Shown: one piece after another, positions 45,704 through 56,949 of the stretch
Numbering within the stretch: position 1 is the first letter of the stretch
Layout of the letters: every line of letters begins with the position of its first letter
Source of the DNA: Psilocybe azurescens
Lineage: Eukaryota; Basidiomycota; Agaricomycetes; Agaricales; Agrocybaceae
NCBI GenBank assembly: GCA_023853785.1
Contig: JAJIRX010000159.1
Location: forward strand, 1 to 64,000
Reading direction: 5' to 3'
Length of the DNA: 64,000 bases
Made by a program: the position numbers and the translations under genes
Notes under the pieces: model-generated
The model's database searches: none
The model's input: the letters and a program-made list of their open reading frames with translations, nothing else
What the model was told of the DNA's origin: nothing

Positions 45704-46936
45704 GCTGAGGGCTGAGGGCTGGGGTCTCTATTCCCTATTGTCAGCGCCGGCGTCGGAAGCTGGGCCACGGGTTCTGTCAATGCTCGCTCGTGGTATCAAT
45801 CCAAACGCGGACGGAGGAGGCAACTGCCACACTCGTACGCGGCGTGTGCGCTTTAAGCTTTACTCAATACTGTATACAGTATCTTACGCTCTTGGCTGCC
45901 CGGTTGTTGGCGACTGCCCATTCGCGACTCGCTGTCGTTTTCGGTACTACAGTGTGCGTGAGGGAAGGGGGTGTTGCCAGTACGCTCCTTCCTCTTACTT
46001 CGTTGATGCTCGTCTCCGTACATCGTCTTCCACGCACACACTCTCGCTCCGACAGGACCTCACTCACCTCATCATGAGCTCCATCCATTTTCCCGCTCAC
46101 TCTGGCTCGTCATATCTTCCATCTATCCACGTATTGTCTGCGCGCCCGGTTCCCCCTTACGTCCCTGTCCCCGTCTATCCGTTCTATCTGTTGCTATTGC
46201 TCTGCGCCATCCTCTCGCATTTTGCATACACCTAAATGCGTGTCCCATATAGTGTCTGTTGGTCAGTCACCATACCTGAAATCGATCAGAATCTCACTCA
46301 TAGTGCGAACTTGGCGTTCGAACTAGAATACTGCTACTGATACTTAAACTCGAGCTCCGCTTCTAGAATGAAACGAAATGAAACGGTAATGACACTTATG
46401 ATGCATTTTTTTTTATGCATTTTTTTTTGATTGCGAGGGTGAACATTCATCCATTTGGCCACGGCCACGGCAATGTCCAAGTTGTAGCTCTCGTTCATGT
46501 CATTTATGACTGCTAATTAGCTTTCCTCATCGTGTCTATTTTTTTTCCTCGTCTTCTTCACTCATCTGGTGTATTGCCCGTCGTGTTCAGCATCCATCGT
46601 CCATCGTCCATCGTCCATCGCATCGCATCGCATCGCACCGCACCAACCTTAGGTCTCTGTCGCTGTCCTCGCTTTTCCCTATATATGTAATACCCGAACT
46701 ATACAAGTACATACACAGAACCCCGGACTCGACAAAAATCATGTAATCTCAGTCGTGCTCTATATGTATGCTCACCGTAGATTTCAGGTGTCTGAATCGT
46801 ACCTTCCCATGACGAGGCCTACGGTGTTGTTGACCTGTTGCGTTTGGTAGAATTGGTGGGCTGGTACGTGATGAGGGCGTCAGAGCTCGCCTTTAAATAT
46901 AATATAATAAGCTAGGGTCAATAACTGGACGCTTGA
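45704..46936. other. 3' flank of the low-complexity gene (copy B)
   Basis: No separate gene. A short tandem CATCGTC/CATCG repeat lies at 46596-46640 and is shorter in copy A. Confidence 0.5.
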
Positions 46937-47034
46937 CGATCAGATCTCAAAAAAATTATACTACTCTAGCCTGCCGATCAGACGCATCGTGCTAATAAAT
47001 CCCAGCGCTAGAGACTGAGCGTCTAACATAAGCT

Positions 47035-47894
47035 GACGGTGAGAATCCTCCTTTCAATTTCTCTTTATTAGGAACGTGCGGTGAGCAAGTCCGTTGGTGC
47101 TGCTCCGCCCTGGCGGCCACATGCGTATCCTACTCGATGAACACGTACATGACGCACGGCTTGGTCGTGGATGATCGTTTTGTTGTCTTCGCCTATGATG
47201 TCGATACTAAATTCCTGTTAGGGGAGGCAGGGAGGCAGCGATGAGCAGGGTGACAGGGAAAAGAAAGGGGGAGGAAGGGGGAGGGGGAAAGGAAGGAATA
47301 ACATACAGCGATATCATCGCTCTTGAGCTCGAAAGGGTCCAACTCGTGTCCCTCGTTGATGAGCCGCTCGTCATTGATAAATGTCCCGTTAGAGCTTGTT
47401 ATGTTCTTAATATAAATCTACATGCGTCCAAAAAACACCATTAGCACACTATCCAAGTCCCCTCACCCCAACGCAAAAATTGTAAAAGAACACAAACGCA
47501 CCTTTCCATCCTCCTCCCACACCTCCACATGCTGCCGGCTCAGCACTTTACCATCAAAAATCCATTCCTCTCCCCGGCGCAGTCTTCGAACTTGTCTACC
47601 TGCCGATCTTCATGTGAGGCTCGTGAGGGTGATGTGTTTCGGCGCCTAGGTGTTGTTTAAAGGGTAGAGGTAGACCGCCGCGAAGAGGGCGTTTGAGGGT
47701 AGGGAGGTGGATTGCGATCGATGGGGCTGCTGTTGAGCGGAGGGAAGGGCGCGGGTGAGGTATGGTGCAGTGTGTGTTGTGTTATGGGGTTCGGTAGGGA
47801 ATGTATGGATGGATGGATGGATGGATCGGTGGGGTAGGGTGGATGAGGTAGAATGTACGTGGTGATGGGGCTGTCCTTCTTGCCGCTGAGCCAA
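47035..47894 (-). pseudogene. FHA-domain protein (VPS64/SLMAP-like) with stop codons
   Basis: Starts at 47894 (MAQRQEGQPHHHVHSTSS), with a His/Pro/Ser-rich leader to YLYPLNNT, then the FHA domain: KIGR near 47610, SRQHVEVWEEDGK ending at 47502, IYIKNITSSNGTFINDERL in exon 47417-47307 and FSIDIIGEDNKTIIHD in the exon starting at 47214. The Arg, Ser and Asn of the phosphothreonine-binding site are present (GR, SRQH, SSNGTFIN). Two in-frame TAG codons (after NNT and after KIGR) each look like Gln CAG changed by C to T. One-base shortfalls at a G run (47572-47575) and a T run (47556-47560) also break frame. The family acts in STRIPAK and vesicle-targeting complexes. The usual C-terminal coiled coil is missing here. 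Confidence 0.8.
47802..47826. repeat. (ATGG)n microsatellite
   Basis: Six consecutive ATGG units (GTATGGATGGATGG...) in the leader region of the FHA gene. Confidence 0.9.
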
Positions 47895-48429
47895 AGAGTT
47901 TCGGGTGGCCGTATATCAAGCTCTTCAAAGTCCCCAAATGCCTTTATACACAGATGGAGTCAGTCGAGGAGGACGAGGACAAAAGGAACAATGATGGCAA
48001 TCCGAAAGGACGGCCTCGTCACAGAGCAGCCTCGTTTAGTGTGACCCACGTGTGACCCTTAATCATCGGCCAAACGGACAAGAGGTCATCATTTTCCCCA
48101 ACCTTTATTCTATCTCCATCTCTCTCTCTCTTCCTGGGTTACTGAAACTATCTATCTGAAAACTGGCATGCGTAATGCTCGACGCGCCATTCAACACCCA
48201 AAAGAATGACTTTTCGTAGACACTTCCTGATTTCGCATGGCAATCCACCTGCCGTCCGGTCTTTTGTCTTCGGCCTCAGCACATCAAGGTTTGGACACAA
48301 TGCCAGAGAAGCTGTCAAGTCATGTCAAACGCAGCTTCGGAGAGCTTCGGCCTTCAATCTTCAGTGATCATTCTTCAGGGCAACTTGATTATCTTGTGTA
48401 CCCCTTGATTGATGGGCGCTGCATCTCGC

Positions 48430-48440
48430 CATATATACAC
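48430..48440 (+). promoter_or_regulatory. TATA-like box of the NACHT/WD40 gene
   Basis: CCATATATACA, about 55 bases upstream of the ATG at 48487. Confidence 0.5.
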
Positions 48441-48486
48441 CGCACAGCACGATAAGCCAACACTGTTGTCTCTTACCGTCACCAAC

Positions 48487-51400
48487 ATGGCAAACGACAA
48501 TTCACGGAGTCCTAAAAACTCCAAGGAGAGATTTCTCTCCCCCGTCATGGAGCGATTGAATGGCTTATTCAATCATAAACGTTCCATTTCACCCGCCCCC
48601 TCAGAAGGAAGCCAACGACACTCTTCAAAGAGCAAGATCCGTAATTTCTTCTGATCCACGAGTACGTCCTCTAGTCAGTGGGTGTCATCTCTCTCCCTGA
48701 CTTTTTCAACAGAGATTCCAGGTAGAGAGACACTTTTGGGTAAGTACCGTATCTTCTTTATGTACAGACTCAATTGTAACCCTGTCGCAGACTCCTCAAC
48801 TGATATCACCCCAGACGGTGTGCCTCCAAATCCCTCCTCTCTGATAATGGGCTCATCCCAGTATCCAGATCATCGCACACCACCAGCATTGTCTGGACCA
48901 CGCGCATTGGCTACTCCTCCGACGGTCCAAAGTAGGCAACCTTATAACTCAGCGTCACTTGTCAGACTGATCGTCGTCTATAGATCCGGACAATCTTTCA
49001 CCTCTGCGGGGTTCAGTCATGACCGCCTCCGCTGGTCAATCTCCTGGTGAGAATACCCCCACATTTCATGGCTATCGGAGGCTTACACCCTATGGTCTTC
49101 GTCAAGAACCCACCAGCAACTCCGCCGCGATAAAGGGTAACTCACTGTCACCAATGCCAAATGCCCAATTGTCTATAAAGGAGAATATCAAGCTTACAGG
49201 AAGGGCCCTTCAAACGCTCATCAAGAGAGGGGCAAATATTGTGGACAGCAATCCCGCCAAGGCCGCTCTAGGTCTTGTGAAGGCGATCATCGAGATCAAT
49301 AACGTTCGTTATCGTTTTTCACACTGCATCGTGGCTGAGTATTATTTTAGGCTGTAAAAGACAACAAGGATGCAGTTTCACGGCAGATAGCATTAACTGG
49401 AGGTCAGTTGGAGGAGGTGGCGGAGGCACTGCGTGACTGGAAGCCAGAAAATGAGGAAGGACATCCATGGATGAATCATTTCAAGGTGTACGTGTTTCAC
49501 TGTGCTAACGAAAGTGGACATATGACTATAAGACTTTTTAGTACCCTCGAGGAGGAATTACGGGGGCTGGAAAAACTCAGTGACGAGTCGAACTTCAGAA
49601 AATTTCTAGACCATGAAGATGAGCAAGGGCGGATCAGGGATATTTTCGTGCGCATTAATGAGGCAAGAGTGCGGTTTGAGGTACGCACCATGACCTTTTT
49701 CTCCCTCCGTGTTCTCACAATGTCACTTCTATGTAGCTTGCGCTGGGTGTAAGGGTCTTTAAGGCGGTGTATAAAATGGACGAAGCCGTCAAAGTACGTA
49801 TAATCTCCTTTCTCAACCCAGGTGTAAGTTCATTATCCCAACAGGCTCTATTCCTTGACCGTCTTAAACCCTCAGATATCGCCCACCACGATTACCTTCT
49901 AGAAGGTGAAGAAGGGCGGTTGTTGCGTCGTGAGGTCTGTATCCCTGGAACTCGTGTTCGTATATTGGACGACATTGTTACATGGGCCAAAGACACCGCG
50001 TTGGACAGTCCAAACATCTACTGGCTCTTTGGTCACGCTGGGTCTGGGAAGACCACCCTCGCCTATACTGTTGCCCGCCGCTTCGAGTTTGCTGGTGACT
50101 CCAGCGATACCGTCATCTTGGGAGGAAATTTCTTTTGTTCACGACAATTTGATAAGACTCGACTCTCCAAATACATCATTCGTACGATCGTATACCACCT
50201 TGCTCTCAAATGTAAACCATTCTCCGACGCCCTGATAGGCTCCGGGAGGCTAGAGATTATCACTCAGAGCATCAGCACTCAACTTGATGGTCTTCTTTTT
50301 GGACCATGGCAGGAATCTCGACGTGCAGATACATCGACGCAACCGCATTACCTTATTGTTATCGATGCTCTCGACGAGATTGACGGGACGGGTGGTTCTG
50401 ACTTTTGCGTGAACTCGTTAATGTTATCAACAAAAAGAGCACAGAATGCCTCAGCGGTCTGAAATTCTTTGTTACGAGTCGGTCAGACAAGGATCTCGTC
50501 GCCCATGTGAATTCTCTGGAGCGGAAGCAGCTCTACCGTCTTCAGGACGTGAAAGAGGAGGAAGCCCGTGCCGACGTAGCAACATACCTTAAGGTTAGCC
50601 TCCCGCACTTGTTCGGTTCCGAAATAATGGATCGGCTCGTGGACGATGCGGCTGGGTTGTTCATCTATGCTGCAACGGTTGTGAGGTATGTGGAAGGGTA
50701 TGCATCAGACGAGCATGCGGAGCACCTGAGCACACTTCTCGTCTCTGGCTCGACCAACCCACAAAGCCAGGAAGAGACGTTGCTTGACAGATTATACCAC
50801 CAAATCCTTTCAGATGCCCAGGACCGTTTCAAGAGCAGTTACTACCTCGACATTTTGCACACCTTTCTCTGCTGTGCGGAGCCTACATCGACATCCCTTG
50901 TCGCCGAACTTCTCCGTTCATCCCAGAAGGCCAGTCCTACACCTTCAATCGCAGATGGCGTTCTTAAGAGCCTTCACGCTGTGCTCTATACCGAGAACAA
51001 TAAAGTCTTCTCATACCACAAATCTTTTTCGGACTTCATATTTGATCGTGCGCCCTCCAAAGAGCCGTTTCGGTGCAACAAAGCGAAGCACCACCGACTT
51101 CTCACCGACTCCTGCTTCCGGGTCATGAAAGGGTTGCGATTTAACATCGCCAATATTCCATCATCGTTTATCCTTGACCGTGATAATCGTGCACTTGCAG
51201 GTGAAGTCGAACAAAACATCCCTCCCGTTTTGAGTTATTCTTGTCGTAATTGGGATCATCACCTTTCTGCCACTAAACCGACCACGTTGAATCCCCTCCA
51301 CAAGACATTAGAAGAGTTTCTGCAGCTGCGCGCCTTATTCTGGATCGAAGCCATGAACCTGCTACACTCACGCGGACGCTGTTATTCGATGCTTCAAACA

Positions 51401-53670
51401 GCACATAAGTGGGTGATTGAGTCTAAGGCAAGTGTTGTCTGGAACAAATAATTTGTGCTAAGCTTAGCAGGATGTTTAGGACAACTCTCCATTAGCAAAA
51501 AAACCTCACTGAGGCTGGATCTTTTGCGCTGTATTTCAGTGGGAGCGGTGCATGGTCATCAACCCCGCACCTGTATATTTCTACACTAGCAACCTGGCCA
51601 AGGCAGTCGGATCCTAGTCAGGGTTGGAAGAGCCACTTCCCAAAAATTCCGAAATTTGTTAATGCATCTCTGGGTGGCACACTGTTAATGACTCTCAACC
51701 TAGGCAGTGAAGTAAAGGTGGTTGCATTTTCAGCTGATGGCAGCTGCATTGTCTCCAACTCTTCGGACAATTCAGTTCGGGTGTGGGATGCCTTGACAGG
51801 TGATGAGAAGCTTGTCCTGAATGGCCACACAGATCTGGTCAACTCAGTCGCATTTTCAAATGATGGCAGCCACATTGTCTCTGGCTCTTCGGATAAATCA
51901 GTTCGGGTGTGGGATGCCTTGACAGGTGACGAGAAGCTTGTCCTGAATGGCCACACAAATCCAGTCAACTCAGTTGCATTTTCAAGCGATCACAGCCACA
52001 TTGTCTCTGGCTCTTCGGATGAATCAGTTCGGGTGTGGGATGTCTTGACAGGAGACGAGAAACTTGTCCTGAATGGCCACACAGATCTGGTCAACTCAGT
52101 TGTATTTTCAAGCGATGGCAGCCGCATTGTCTCTGGCTCTTCAGACAATTCAGTTCGGGTGTGGGATGCCTTGACAGGAGATGAGAAGCTTGTCCTGAAA
52201 GGCCACACAAATGCAGTCAAATCAGTCGCACTTTCAAGCGATGACAGCCGTATTGTCTCTGGCTCTGCGGACGAATCTGTTTGGGTGTGGGATGCCTTGA
52301 CAGGCAACAAGAAACTTGTCCTGAACGGCCACACAGATCTGGTCAACTCGGTCGCATTTTCAAGTGATGGTGGCCGCATCGTCTCTGGCTCTTGGGACAC
52401 ATCAGTTCGGGTGTGGGATGCTTTGACAGGCGACGAGAAGCTTGTTCTGAATGGCCACACAGATCTGGTCAACTCAGTTGTATTTTCAAGTGATGGCAGC
52501 TGTATTGTCTCTGGCTCTTCAGATGAATCAGTTCGGGTATGGGATGCCTTGACAGATGACAGGAAGCTTGTCCTGAATGGCCACATAAATTCAGTCAACT
52601 CAGTTGCATTTTCAAGCAATGGCAGCTGTATTGTCTCTGGCTCTTCGGACAAATCAGTTCGGGTGTGGGATGCCTTGACAGGTGATGAGAAGCTTGTCCT
52701 GAATGGCCACACAAATCCGGTCTACTCAGTTGCATTTTCAAGTGATGGCAGCCGCATCGTCTCTGGCTCTTGGGATGCATCAGTTCGGTGTGGGATGCCT
52801 TGACAGGCGATGAGAAGCTTGTCTTGAAAGGCCACACTTATTCGGTCAACTCAGTTGCATTTTCAAGCGATGGCAGCTGTATTGTCTCAGGCTCTTCAGA
52901 TGAATCAGTTCGGGTGTGGGATGCCTGGACAGGCAATCAGAAGCTTGTCCTGAATAGCCACATAAATTCAGTCAACTCAGTTGCATTTTCAAGTGATGGC
53001 AGCCATATCGTCTCTGGCTCTTGGGATGAATCAGTTCGGGTGTGGGATGCCTTGACAGGAGATGAGAAGCTTGTCCTGAATGGCCACACAAATGCGGTCA
53101 ACTCAGTTCGCGTTTTCAAGAGATGGCAGCTGTATCGTCTCTGGCTCTTTGGATGAATCAGTTCGGGTGTGGGATGCTTTGACAGGAGACAAGAAACTTG
53201 TCCTGCATGGCCACACAAATCCGGTCAACTCAGTTGCATTTTCAAGTGATGGCAGCCGCATCGTCTCTGGCTCTTCAGACAAATCAATTCGGGTGTGGGA
53301 TGCCTTGACAGGTGACAAGAAGCTTGTCCTGAATGGCCACACAGATCTGGTCAACTCAGTTGCATTTTCAAACGATGGCAGCCATATTGTCTCTGGCTCT
53401 TCGGACAATTCATTTCAGGTGTGGGATCAGTTACCACAGTGCCGAGCATTGCGCTACATTCGAGAGGAAGTAGCCATATCTCTACATGTCCTGGAGCATA
53501 CTGGTTGGCTGCTTTCCCCAGGTGGAGAAGAATATTTGATGTTTGTCCCTCCTAGTGCAAGGCTTCCTGATGATGCTAACATACTCACAATCCCACAATC
53601 TCTTATTGCCCATGTTGATTTTGCTAACTCAAAACTAGGTCCTGAATGGGGCAGTTGCTATTTTCCATAG
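48487..53670 (+). CDS. NACHT / WD40-repeat receptor (fungal NLR)
   Basis: Start MANDNSRSPKNSKERFLSPV at 48487, then short exons with introns near 48640, 48735, 48940, 49300, 49486 and 49682. An N-terminal helical domain (LTGRALQTLIKRGAN, 49197-49240; LEELRGLEKLSDES) precedes the NACHT domain, with P-loop GHAGSGKTTLA at 50031-50063 and Walker B LIVIDALDEID near 50352-50384. The second half of the NACHT region runs to about 51448, a linker exon follows from 51536 (TPHLYISTLATWP), then 14 WD repeats, then a C-terminal tail (TGWLLSPGGEEYLMF ... PEWGSCYFP) to 53670. Single-base homopolymer shortfalls at 50403-50406, 51497-51503 and 52787-52788, an extra base near 53110 and an in-frame TAA at 51449 interrupt the frame. 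Family role: non-self recognition and programmed cell death. Confidence 0.88.
51700..53430 (+). repeat. Fourteen WD40 units of 126 bp, nearly identical
   Basis: The unit (42 residues, ending VRVWDALTGDEKLVLNGHT) recurs every 126 bp, with GTGTGGGATGCC marks near 51781, 51907, 52033 and so on to 53418. Differences concentrate in a few positions per repeat (HTDLVNS/HTNPVNS/HTNAVKS and S-S-D/S-W-D). Such homogenised arrays with variable surface positions are typical of fungal NLR sensors under concerted evolution. Minus-strand ORFs across it are shadows. Confidence 0.95.
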
Positions 53671-54222
53671 TGTGATACTTATATCAAAATATTCTGCCAA
53701 TTGTCTCTTTTTGTTATAGCAGTACTGCCTTTCCAACTACAATTTCTGATCTTACAATAATTGAACTGTTGAAATATTTTCTCATTTTTGTTGGCACCTT
53801 CAGCTCTTCTCAAGCATCTAGGCTATTTATTACTCACACATTTGCAGATAGAATCTCCCACCAATATATTGCTCTGTCATAAAATCAACAATTTGTCAAT
53901 TGGGACTGGCACCACAAACAGTTTTTATATACACATATAGGTGTTTCTGCTTTGAAATGTATTCATCTGAAAGTTTATGTCAGTCACTGTCTTCACATGT
54001 AAGTAACTATTGGCATCCCCAAGTTTGCAGATAGGATCCACCAGTGACTGGTAGTGGTTGTTGGAGTGCCTGAGTATGGTCAGACTGCATTGTTCCACTC
54101 TGCCCAAAGCCCACATGGTCTACATCTTTTGCTGGTATATAGAGTATGGCAAACTAGTAATTTTCTTGGATAAACATGTCTGAATCCACTGTAACTATGA
54201 AATAATGTGATCTCTCATCCTC
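53671..54222. other. No intact gene
   Basis: AT-rich. A minus-strand trace (FGQSGTMQSDHTQALQQPLP near 54050-54110) seems to continue the fragment at 54223-54507 but with stops. Confidence 0.4.
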
Positions 54223-54507
54223 TCACTCACCTACTGGGAAAAGAAGAGCACCATGAAGCAAGTATTCCATCAAGACCAGAGATGACCCTTTGTCCTCATC
54301 TAATACCTGACATCCTTTCCAGAAAGTTTTTGGTGTCCACTTGCTGCAAGAGAATCCATGAATGAGAGCCAGGTCAAGCACTTCGCCTGATGTTAGCCAG
54401 CAATGTATAAGAGTGTCAAGACAAGTGCAGGTAATCCCAGGGGCATTGTTGTTGATGACCATGCAATCGAAGCTGGGATGCCCATGAAAATTATGGTTGT
54501 ATTGCAT
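54223..54507 (-). pseudogene. Fragment of an unrecognised, repeat-associated protein
   Basis: 94-aa frame MQYNHNFHGHPSFDCMVINN ... DLALIHGFSCSKWTPKTF ... VLMEYLLHGALLF. I recall similar strings in multicopy Agaricomycete hypothetical proteins near transposons, but I cannot give a family name. It lacks a plausible N-terminus and continues only as a broken trace. Confidence 0.35.
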
Positions 54508-55639
54508 AATATCCTTGACTTCTGTGCAGTCTACCTTTGACTGGTATCAGAGGGATGCATATGCATAGTGCTAAACCTAGGGTATAACATAGATGAAGTA
54601 TTCAATCCTAAGCACTGCAGCTGTGAGATAAATAAAGATATTTACATACAGTGACTCGAAAAACTATTTGGATGTTTTTGAAATTGAACTTAAACTGACT
54701 ATAATGACATATAATCTTAAAATGAAATGATATGATTTAAAATATACTAGAGAGCCCTGGATCACAGCTTTTAGGGGATATAACATATATTTGTATTTGT
54801 TTGGTTCATCTATTATTATTAAATACTTTATAAAATAACACATCCAGACAGTTTTTTTGTGGCCCATTGGAATTAACACAATAAGGTCTTTTGTTATTGT
54901 AAACATGCCAAAAAATATCAAATGAATGAAAACATGTTGGAAGTATATAAAAAGACTGAAACTTTACATTTTCCCAAGTTTATAGCCCATTATTCTCTGC
55001 CACACAGTCATGCATTCTCTCTCTTTTAAATCATGCTCTAACACTATCTTTATGCTGGAAAATGATGATTCTATTTGCAAAAATAATGTCAAACTTGGTG
55101 TTTTGAAGTCTACTATTTGAGTGGTATGTTTTGGGATAAAGTTATTGATGAAAAACAATCATGAAGAACATTTTTCTAAGCTCACTCCCCATGACTACTA
55201 CCATGTAGTTTGACTTGTCCCTACTGGAAAGGCTGATACTTCTACACAACTATGCTGCCAGCTTCTCACTATTATCAACACATCTATCTCCATCTAAACT
55301 ATTCAAAAGTCTCTCAAAAAGGACCTTGTAGCACAAGTCAAGCTCAAAAAGCCATTCTTTTCTAAGAACTATAGGAAGGCTTGTTTGAAATTTGTCCAGA
55401 AGTATGAAAACTGAACAGAAAAAGACTGGAAATATGTTATGTTCACAGATGAGACCAAGATCAATTGAATTGGGTCAGATGGAAGGCAGTGGGTGAGGAA
55501 AAAGGCTGGTTCTCCTCTCCAAACTCAGCATGTAGAAAACCATCAAATTTGGAGAAGGACATATAATGATTTGGAGTTGTATAACAACAAGTGGTGTTGG
55601 CTACATGTGCAGGATAGAAGGCAAGATGAATGGAGAACT

Positions 55640-56572
55640 GAGGTCTTTACCCCCACCCAGGTATTCCATGTGGAGTCCACCAACTCCACATGGAGTGTGG
55701 TGACCTTTTTTGCAGGTGTCCCAGCCATTTATGATGGAGACTCCACACGGAGTCCAGCTGGAATCCACTCATCCTCCATGTGGGCCAATGTGGAGGATGT
55801 GGAACTCTATCTGGACTCCATATGGAACTTTATGTGGAGTTCCACATCCTCCATATGGATTTCATATGGATTTAAGTCATAAATCATGTATATCAGCATG
55901 AATACACAATTTTAGGGCCAAATTCAAATGGACTCTAGGTGGAGGAGGGTCCCTGGATTTTATTTATATTGACAATGAGGCTGCAGACAAGGAAGACTGC
56001 AATGACAAGGACACGAACATGGATGAGGATGATCATGACCACAATTGTGATGACAACAGCATAGATGTGGACATGGATTACTGTGACAATAAGGATATGA
56101 ACGCAGATGACCACAACAACAAGGACACAGGCAAGGCCAAGGCCAAGAACAAGGCCAACAGCAACAGCAAGTGCAAGAGGGGTAAGAGCAAGGCCAAGGG
56201 TGAGTGTAAGGCTGACAGCAACAGCGAGGGCAGGGGCAAGAGGGGCAAGAGTGAGGGTGGGGGGCAAGGGGGTGAGAGCAAGTTAATATATTTCAGTTGG
56301 AATTCAACTGGATTCTATTTCATGAAGTTAAAGTTGAGAACTCCACCTGGAGTCCAGGTGGACTCAGGTGGATTCTAATTGAACTCTAGATGGACTTAAG
56401 TGAACTTGTTTGGAGTCCACCTGGAGTCCACCTGGAGTCCATCTGGACTCCATTTATCAAAGATGATTTTTGAACCTTTATACATGTTCCAAATGGACTC
56501 CATATGGAGTCCACCACTTTATATGGAGTTGGTGGACTCTACATGGAGTTCCTGGCTGGAGGTAAAGTACAT
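55640..56572 (+). mobile_element. TIR element E2, 933 bp, with 8 bp target duplication in the Tc1 transposase
   Basis: Flanked by GGAGAACT (55632-55639 and 56573-56580). The left end is GAGGTCTTTACCCCCACCCA and the right end, reverse-complemented, ATGTACTTTACCTCCAGCCA; similarity continues through CATG(T)GGAGTCCACCAACTCC for about 55 bases. Short palindromes of the type CTCCATATGGAG fill both ends (55650-55860 and 56330-56560). The centre (55970-56280) holds the acidic / Gly-Lys-rich frame. No transposase. Confidence 0.85.
56019..56378 (+). CDS. Acidic / Lys-rich low-complexity frame inside E2
   Basis: 119-aa frame beginning MDEDDHDHNCDDNSIDVDMD, then DADDHNN-type acidic sequence, then GKAKAKNKANSNSKCKRGKS and a Gly-rich end. 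The order acidic, then Gly/Lys repeat, matches the frames in E1 and E4, although the nucleotide sequences differ. Translation is unproven; it could be a by-product of purine-strand bias. Confidence 0.35.
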   Translation: MDEDDHDHNCDDNSIDVDMDYCDNKDMNADDHNNKDTGKAKAKNKANSNSKCKRGKSKAKGECKADSNSEGRGKRGKSEGGGQGGESKLIYFSWNSTGFYFMKLKLRTPPGVQVDSGGF

Positions 56573-56949
56573 GGAGAACTCTATGTAAACATTTTGGATG
56601 ACTATGTCTTCCAAACTCTGGAATATTGCAACCTTAATCAGAATGATTTCATCTTGCAGCAAGATAATGACCTCAAGTACACATTAAAAAAGCTCAGAAA
56701 TGGCTTAAAGACCATAAAATAAAGCTTTTGTACTGGTCAGCATAATAACTAGATTTCAATCCAATTGAAAATCTGTGGCATATTCTCCAAATGTGCTTTG
56801 TAGAATACAAAAATGGTCCAAAGGGTATCCAGGAGTTATAGGGCAGAATACTGGAGGAGTGGGAGAAAATACCCAAGGAAGACTATGTGAAATCAATCAA
56901 TAGTATGTCTAGAAGAGTTTTAGATGTTTTGAAGGGAAAGTGGGGTTAT

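Larger units (their letters stand above)
43165..46936. repeat. Segmental duplication copy B (contiguous)
   Basis: Counterpart of 12954-13131 plus 16317-19838. It runs from PCNA intron 2 across the PCNA start, the divergent promoter, the low-complexity gene and its 3' flank. Since it joins a complete PCNA, it is the parental locus or the better preserved copy. Confidence 0.92.
54649..56945 (+). mobile_element. Tc1-type transposon, interrupted by E2 and truncated at its right end
   Basis: The left end CAGTGACTCGAAAAACTATT is preceded by TA (54647-54648), as expected for Tc1/mariner. The transposase runs rightward and is split by E2 (55640-56572). The matching right terminal repeat is missing; the transposase C-terminus runs into E3 near 56950. 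Confidence 0.75.
55240..56945 (+). pseudogene. Tc1-type transposase, split by E2
   Basis: Left half: QVKLKKPFFSKNYRKACLKF near 55340, then MFTDETKIN and IGSDGRQWVRKKAG near 55440-55510 (catalytic DE), and EGKMNGEL at the E2 boundary. After E2 the trace continues exactly: LYVNILDDYVFQTLEY, FILQQDND (second catalytic Asp, near 56655), NPIENLWHILQ (third acidic Glu, near 56765) and SMSRRVLDVLKGK at the end. Stops and frame changes near 55425, 55470, 56700 and 56740 mean it is dead. Removing E2 plus one 8 bp duplication restores the protein order. Confidence 0.85.

Noticed and set aside
51990..52712. 240-aa minus-strand repeat ORF (TSFSSPVKASHTRTD repeats)
   Set aside because: Antisense shadow of the WD40 array.
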